Assembly: GCA_949740695.1 (NCBI GenBank) | Contig: CATJIY010000042.1 | Span: 1 to 36,202 of the forward strand | DNA from: an uncultured Eubacteriales bacterium | GTDB lineage: Bacteria > Bacillota > Clostridia > Oscillospirales > Butyricicoccaceae | Direction: 5' to 3' | Length of the DNA: 36,202 bases | Part shown: piece after piece, positions 32,915 to 36,202 of the stretch | Layout: the number at the start of each line of letters is the position of its first letter | How positions within the stretch are numbered: position 1 is the stretch's first letter | Translations under genes and position numbers: made by a program | The notes under the pieces: generated by a model | What the model was told of the DNA's origin: nothing | The model's database searches: none | Seen by the model: the letters and a program-made list of their open reading frames with translations, nothing else

Positions 32915-33469
32915 TTAATCGGTGGTTTTCACCATAGCGGCCCGAATCAACCGCCCCTTCATGGTATAACCTTTTTGCAGCACTTGGGCGATGACCGTTT
33001 CCCCGCTGCCTTCCCCTTCCTCGTGCATCACTGCGTTGTGGAAATTGGGATCAAAGGGTTCGCCTTCAGCGCCGCAGGGTTCTACCTGGAATTTCCCCAA
33101 GATTTCCTGAAACTGTTTATAGATCAGTCTAACCCCCTCGTCAGCGTCCTCCTGGGCAGCGCCCCGTTCCAGATTGTCCAACACCGGAAGAAACCCGGCG
33201 ATAGCCGCCATCTGAGCGTCCTGATAGGTGGTTTCCCGCTCTTTCTGGGTGCGCTTGCGGAAGTTGTCATACTCGGCTAGCACCCGCTTATACCGTTCCT
33301 CCTGGCGGGCAGCCTCAGCCTCCAGCTTTTGCAGCTTTTCCTCCAGGTGAGCGGCCTTTTTCCGCTCAGCCCGGCTTTCTTTGGGGACCTCTTCCTGGGG
33401 CGCCTCCGCCGCCTCAGCGGCCGGGACTTCGTCCTGGTCCTCGATCTGACTCTTGATTTCTTCGCTCAT
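32915..33469 (-). CDS. grpE: Nucleotide exchange factor GrpE
   Basis: GrpE speeds release of ADP from DnaK. The 184-residue protein has an acidic, disordered start (about 1-40), a long coiled coil (AERKKAAHLEEKLQKLEAEA, YKRVLAEYDNFRKRTQKERE) and the C-terminal beta domain (EGEPFDPNFHNAV, VLQKGYTMKGRLIRAAMV). The ATG at 33469 is chosen; the GTG at 33478 used by the track is nearly as good. Its first 56 bases overlap the 3' end of hrcA in another frame, a larger overlap than usual in this operon. Confidence 0.95.
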   Translation of the reverse strand: MSEEIKSQIEDQDEVPAAEAAEAPQEEVPKESRAERKKAAHLEEKLQKLEAEAARQEERYKRVLAEYDNFRKRTQKERETTYQDAQMAAIAGFLPVLDNLERGAAQEDADEGVRLIYKQFQEILGKFQVEPCGAEGEPFDPNFHNAVMHEEGEGSGETVIAQVLQKGYTMKGRLIRAAMVKTTD

Positions 33470-34520
33470 CGCTTTCACCTGTGTCCTTTAATCGTTTCAT
33501 TCCTTGCCCGGTCACGCCCGCTACCGCCTGGGTAAAGGCGATTAGCTTGGCGCACGCGTCGGCGTAATCCATCCGGGCGGGGGCAATGATACCCACGATG
33601 CCCCGGGTATTCTGGTCGATCTGATAGCTGGTAAACACCAAACTTGCATCCCGCATGCTGGGGTCCTGAAGCTCTGGTCCGATACGGACGTTAATCAGGT
33701 TGGGCGCCTCTCCCCCTTCCAACAGTTCGCCAACCCGCCCCCGGTCAGAAAAATATTCCAAAAGCTCTCTGGCCCGCTGGGTGTCTTGATACTCCCGGTT
33801 GTCCAGCAACCGGGCCGCTCCGTCGATATAAATCTCCGGCTTCCCTCCCTGCTGGGTCTCTCGAATAAAATCCAACACGGTCATCGCCATCTCGTATACG
33901 CCGGAATCTTCCCCCATACTTTGGGACAGAGAAGGAAGCAGATATTCCAGCCGCCCCTCGCTAATCGCCAGGTTAAGCGCTGTCGTTAGCACCGCCGCAG
34001 TCGCCGGCTCTACCAAACGGGACAACCGAATCATCTTGTTCTTTACATCGCTTTCCGTAACCAGTACCGCCGCATAGGAATAACCGCCGTCCACATCGAT
34101 CAGCTCACACCGCCTGACGGTTTTCCCCCCGGTATGAGAAATCATGGAAACCGTTGTGTGCCGGGTCATTTCCCCCAGCACTTTAGAAGCGCTCACCATG
34201 ATGTTGTCAATCTCCCGCATCTTGGCCTGCATCATTAACCGCATCGCCTCCAGCTCGCCGGTAGCGATCCGGTGGCGGTCCATCAGCTCATTGACATATA
34301 ACCGGTAAGCGGCATAGGAGGGGATACGCCCCGCTGAAACATGGGGTTTTTCCAAGTAACCCAGCTCCTCCAGCTCGCTCATCTCATTGCGAATGGTGGC
34401 GGAGGAGATGGGCGCTTCAAACCTGTCCGCCAGCGTTTTGGAACCTACCGGTTCGGCTGTCTCAATGTAGTTTTCCACAATCGCCTTTAAAATACGCCGC
34501 TTCCGCTCGGGAAGTTCCAT
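33414..34520 (-). CDS. hrcA: Heat-inducible repressor HrcA
   Basis: HrcA binds CIRCE operators and represses chaperone genes; it needs GroEL to stay active. The 368-residue protein has the N-terminal winged helix (RKRRILKAIVENYIETAEPV, SSATIRNEMSELEELGYLEK) with the HVSAGRIPS signature, then the GAF-like and dimerisation domains ending around GIIAPARMDYADACAKLIAF. About 25 extra residues, ending RNQESDRGPGRSPGR, are charged, look unrelated to the family and are read from DNA that also encodes GrpE. ATG 34520 with GGAGGGAG is used. It is the first gene of the operon. Confidence 0.96.
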   Translation of the reverse strand: MELPERKRRILKAIVENYIETAEPVGSKTLADRFEAPISSATIRNEMSELEELGYLEKPHVSAGRIPSYAAYRLYVNELMDRHRIATGELEAMRLMMQAKMREIDNIMVSASKVLGEMTRHTTVSMISHTGGKTVRRCELIDVDGGYSYAAVLVTESDVKNKMIRLSRLVEPATAAVLTTALNLAISEGRLEYLLPSLSQSMGEDSGVYEMAMTVLDFIRETQQGGKPEIYIDGAARLLDNREYQDTQRARELLEYFSDRGRVGELLEGGEAPNLINVRIGPELQDPSMRDASLVFTSYQIDQNTRGIVGIIAPARMDYADACAKLIAFTQAVAGVTGQGMKRLKDTGESDERRNQESDRGPGRSPGR

Positions 34521-34537
34521 AGGCTCCCTCCTCAACG

Positions 34538-34564
34538 TTAGCACTCATTCTGCCTGAGTGCTAA
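34538..34564. promoter_or_regulatory. CIRCE operator (perfect)
   Basis: TTAGCACTC (34538-34546), nine bases, then GAGTGCTAA (34556-34564) is an exact match to the CIRCE consensus bound by HrcA. It covers the expected transcription start of the hrcA operon and lies 17 bp before the hrcA ATG. Confidence 0.98.
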
Positions 34565-34568
34565 ATCT

Positions 34569-34596
34569 ATCCTATCACTTTCCGCTGGTTTGTCAA
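34569..34596 (-). promoter_or_regulatory. Promoter of the hrcA-grpE-dnaK-dnaJ operon
   Basis: On the minus strand a perfect TTGACA (fwd 34591-34596), 16-bp spacer and TAGGAT (fwd 34569-34574) stand directly upstream of CIRCE, so HrcA binding would block RNA polymerase. Confidence 0.85.
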
Positions 34597-34644
34597 TAGT
34601 TTTTCCCAAAAAAATGTGAACAAACGGATAACTTTCCCGTTTTG

Positions 34645-34671
34645 TTCCCACCTGCACCCTTGGAGTGCTAA
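34645..34671. promoter_or_regulatory. Degenerate second CIRCE-like site
   Basis: GAGTGCTAA (34663-34671) is one perfect CIRCE arm. At the correct nine-base spacing the other arm reads TTCCCACCT, matching five of nine consensus bases. It lies upstream of the -35 box, about 100 bp from the perfect CIRCE. It could be an auxiliary weak operator or a decayed duplicate. Confidence 0.45.
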
Positions 34672-34692
34672 AAATCGACCGGTTTTCCCTAC

Positions 34693-34720
34693 AAAAAAGC
34701 CCCGCAGCTTTCTGCGGGGC
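34693..34720 (-). terminator. Terminator after the PNPOx-like gene
   Basis: On the minus strand GCCCCGCAG and CTGCGGGGC form a perfect 9-bp stem with loop AAAG, followed by TTTTTT. It ends the tadA-PNPOx transcript. A second inverted repeat nearer the gene, AGCCAGCCG (34735-34743) with CGGCTGGCT (34771-34779), followed on plus by TTTTT, may work for read-through from the other side. Confidence 0.92.
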
Positions 34721-34782
34721 AAAACCGGCCGGGTAGCCAGCCGGAAGTTTTTTGCAGTCCCCACAAAGGGCGGCTGGCTTTT

Positions 34783-35208
34783 TCACTGGGTAATTTCAAA
34801 ATCCTCCGATTGAAATTTGCTGTAATACCGGCCCTTTGAGGCAGTAAATTTGACGACGCAGTAATCTGGATCATTTACGCCGGCAGGATAATACAGGGTG
34901 TCTCCTTCCTGCCAAATGGTTTGCTTGGCCTCAAGGGTTTCCAGCACCTCTACCGTTCCCGCCAAGCTCACCCCTCGGAAAAACCGCCGGTCCACAAAGT
35001 AAACGCTGGCTCGGGAATCCCGCTGAAAAGCGGCCACTTTTTGCGAGGAAGTATTGGTGGAAAACCACAGCTCCCGGATGCCCTTTCGCAGCCGGGGCCG
35101 CAGCATCGCCCTAGTCATTGGGAAGCCCTCCGCGTCTATATAGCAAAGAAAAGCGATAGCTGATTTGTCAATCAGATTGCCAATGGTTTTCGCCGGGTCG
35201 CGCATCAT
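34783..35208 (-). CDS. Pyridoxamine 5'-phosphate oxidase-like flavin-binding protein
   Basis: This protein of 141 residues has the split-barrel FMN-binding fold of the general stress protein 26 / PNPOx-like group: AFLCYIDAEGFPMTRAMLRP, ELWFSTNTSSQKVAAFQRD, ASVYFVDRRFFRGVSLAGTVEVL. Members bind flavin or haem and few have a known reaction. True pyridoxamine phosphate oxidase is unlikely because the protein is too short and lacks its C-terminal part. ATG 35208 overlaps the tadA stop (ATGA), so it is coupled to tadA; the track start at 35271 lies inside tadA. Confidence 0.88.
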   Translation of the reverse strand: MMRDPAKTIGNLIDKSAIAFLCYIDAEGFPMTRAMLRPRLRKGIRELWFSTNTSSQKVAAFQRDSRASVYFVDRRFFRGVSLAGTVEVLETLEAKQTIWQEGDTLYYPAGVNDPDYCVVKFTASKGRYYSKFQSEDFEITQ

Positions 35209-35669
35209 AAAATGTCCTTCCTTTCTGTTTCTCTCAATTGACAGAAAAAATTTGTGAGCAGTTGGGAACATTGGGCTTCCCGAACCCCTTTATATAGCTT
35301 TGGCCGCCGGCCAAAAGCTTCTTCAAATAGATTTATCACCCCGCCGCAAGCGCCAAATACTGTATCCGACGCCCCCCATACCACCGTATCCAGACGGGCG
35401 TTCAAGATGGCCCCCGCGCACATGGGACAAGGTTCTAAAGTGACATAAAGTGCGCAACCAGTAAGCCTCCAGTCTCCCACGCTCTTTTCAGCCTGCCGGA
35501 TGGCCATCAGTTCGGCATGACCCAAAACGGTTTTATCCGTCTCCCGCCGGTTATATCCAGCGCCTATGACTTGCCCCTGTCGGATAATGACGCATCCTAC
35601 CGGGATTTCTCCCAGGATTTGCGCTTTTTCCGCCTGTTCCAACGCTAAATCCATAAATGCCGGTTCCAT
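35205..35669 (-). CDS. tadA: tRNA-specific adenosine deaminase TadA
   Basis: TadA converts A34 to inosine in the anticodon of tRNA-Arg(ACG), which is essential in most bacteria. The 154-residue protein has the zinc and proton-shuttle motif HAE (51-53) and the PCPMCAGAI motif with Cys81 and Cys84, with TLEPCPM typical of TadA and an intact substrate loop. It begins right after a strong promoter and is coupled to the flavin-binding gene downstream. Confidence 0.95.
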   Translation of the reverse strand: MEPAFMDLALEQAEKAQILGEIPVGCVIIRQGQVIGAGYNRRETDKTVLGHAELMAIRQAEKSVGDWRLTGCALYVTLEPCPMCAGAILNARLDTVVWGASDTVFGACGGVINLFEEAFGRRPKLYKGVREAQCSQLLTNFFCQLRETERKDIL

Positions 35670-35702
35670 CTTTACATCTGCCCCCTTTTCGGCTATAATT
35701 TC

Positions 35703-35731
35703 ATTATATATAGTTCTTTCTTATATTTCAA
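35703..35731 (-). promoter_or_regulatory. Promoter of tadA
   Basis: On the minus strand TTGAAA (fwd 35726-35731), 17 bp and a perfect TATAAT (fwd 35703-35708) lie about 34 bp before the tadA start. Confidence 0.85.
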
Positions 35732-35749
35732 GATGGCAGGTGTAACCGA

Positions 35750-35962
35750 ATGACGATCTTTTTAGCATATCTGATGATTTACCTTCCCCCATTGGTTTCG
35801 GCTTATTTTGTCTACCGCTGGCAGCGGAAAAAACAGGCTCAGGTTCGAGAGAAAAACTGGATTCTGCTCTATCTGCTCCCCTTTATCGCCTTTACCCTAG
35901 TGACTTTCGTGTGGAGCGGCTTATTGTATTGGATATCTGGCGAGCTGCCTTACCAGCAATAA
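35750..35962 (+). CDS. Small two-helix membrane protein, unknown
   Basis: This is a 70-residue protein with two hydrophobic segments, at about 3-22 (FLAYLMIYLPPLVSAYFVY) and 38-62. They are separated by a basic cytosolic loop (RWQRKKQAQVREKN). CAGGTG lies before the ATG. No family is recognised. It is divergent from tadA and followed by a short TTCCC/GGGAA stem with a T-run. A lipoprotein gene comes next, but the stem suggests separate transcription. Confidence 0.7.
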   Translation: MTIFLAYLMIYLPPLVSAYFVYRWQRKKQAQVREKNWILLYLLPFIAFTLVTFVWSGLLYWISGELPYQQ

Positions 35963-35971
35963 TTTTGCGTT

Positions 35972-35996
35972 TTCCCTCCTGCGGGAACTTTTTTCA
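35972..35996 (+). terminator. Weak terminator after the small membrane protein
   Basis: TTCCC and GGGAA pair around TCCTGC and are followed by CTTTTTT. The 5-bp stem is short, so some read-through into the next gene is likely. Confidence 0.5.
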
Positions 35997-36035
35997 CTTT
36001 TTCCGGTCTAATCTTTGTAAAGGAGGGAAAATTTC

Positions 36036-36202
36036 ATGAAACACGTAAAACATATCTTGCTGGCGCTACTGCTGGTTTTGACTTTATTACTGACCGCAGC
36101 TTGCGGCGCTACCACGAGCGCCGACAATCATGGGGCGGCGCCATCCTCCCCCGGCGTTGCCGGCTCTGAGGAGTTTTCTTCCGACGCTAAAGCTCCCGAG
36201 AT
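36036..36202 (+). CDS. Lipoprotein, 5' end only
   Basis: The gene runs off the right edge and is missing from the ORF track. The first 55 codons encode a clear lipoprotein signal peptide: MKHVKHILL, a hydrophobic stretch and the lipobox LTAAC with the modified cysteine at residue 23. A Ser/Ala/Pro-rich linker with acidic residues follows. AAGGAGG lies before the ATG. The function cannot be told from this part; the linker is typical of exported binding proteins or wall-associated lipoproteins. Confidence 0.85.
   Translation, partial: MKHVKHILLALLLVLTLLLTAACGATTSADNHGAAPSSPGVAGSEEFSSDAKAPE

Overview
The window looks like chromosomal DNA of an endospore-forming member of the Clostridia, probably Oscillospirales-like. 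This is inferred from four things: sporulation genes (yabP, yabQ and a SpoVB-type flippase), the hemZ / MBL hydrolase / dtd / rel / recJ block, the CIRCE-controlled hrcA-grpE-dnaK-dnaJ operon, and strong Shine-Dalgarno sites with sigma-A-type promoters in a moderately GC-rich genome. I saw no phage, transposase or CRISPR array. Most of the window is core genome, with a small accessory region at about 4.6-12.4 kb and another at 20.3-22.6 kb.

Layout. 1-670: a minus-strand tRNA-Arg(CCU), a decayed copy of its 5' half, and about 500 bp with two large inverted repeats but no convincing gene. 674-3376: purA then purB (AMP branch of purine synthesis), divergent from a LysR regulator (3564-4478). 4.6-7.3 kb: plus-strand genes for a small unknown protein, a GNAT acetyltransferase, a CrtO-like membrane protein, a short-chain dehydrogenase and a P-loop kinase. 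7.3-12.4 kb: a promoter and a strong intrinsic terminator define a structured leader ahead of a TM1266-family (iron-only hydrogenase system regulator) gene. It is followed by a FecB/FecCD/ATPase metal-complex ABC importer and a MocR-type regulator whose PLP-binding lysine position is arginine.

12.4-16.4 kb (minus): the yabM-yabN-yabO-yabP-yabQ equivalents with HU inserted (flippase, mazG, hup, rqcP, terminator, yabP, yabQ). 16.6-18.7 kb (minus): purine nucleoside phosphorylase and MTA/SAH deaminase, with a strong terminator in their leader. 19.0-20.8 kb: a zinc-ribbon protein divergent from trmO and a DUF4180 gene. 20.8-22.6 kb: a TetR regulator divergent from a 44-residue membrane peptide (absent from the ORF track) and a membrane-anchored alpha/beta hydrolase, with a palindromic operator between them.

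22.7-29.5 kb (minus): recJ, rel (ppGpp), dtd, an MBL hydrolase and hemZ form one tightly packed operon behind a good promoter. 29.7-34.6 kb (minus): hrcA, grpE, dnaK and dnaJ with a perfect CIRCE element. 34.8-35.7 kb (minus): tadA coupled to a pyridoxamine-phosphate-oxidase-like gene. The window ends with a small membrane protein and the start of a lipoprotein gene, both on plus.

The most interesting unexplained signals are two terminator-controlled leaders with no matching known riboswitch (before the TM1266 gene and before pnp), the MocR protein lacking its PLP lysine, the hidden small membrane peptide in the TetR operon, and the nested inverted repeats and tRNA remnant at the left edge.
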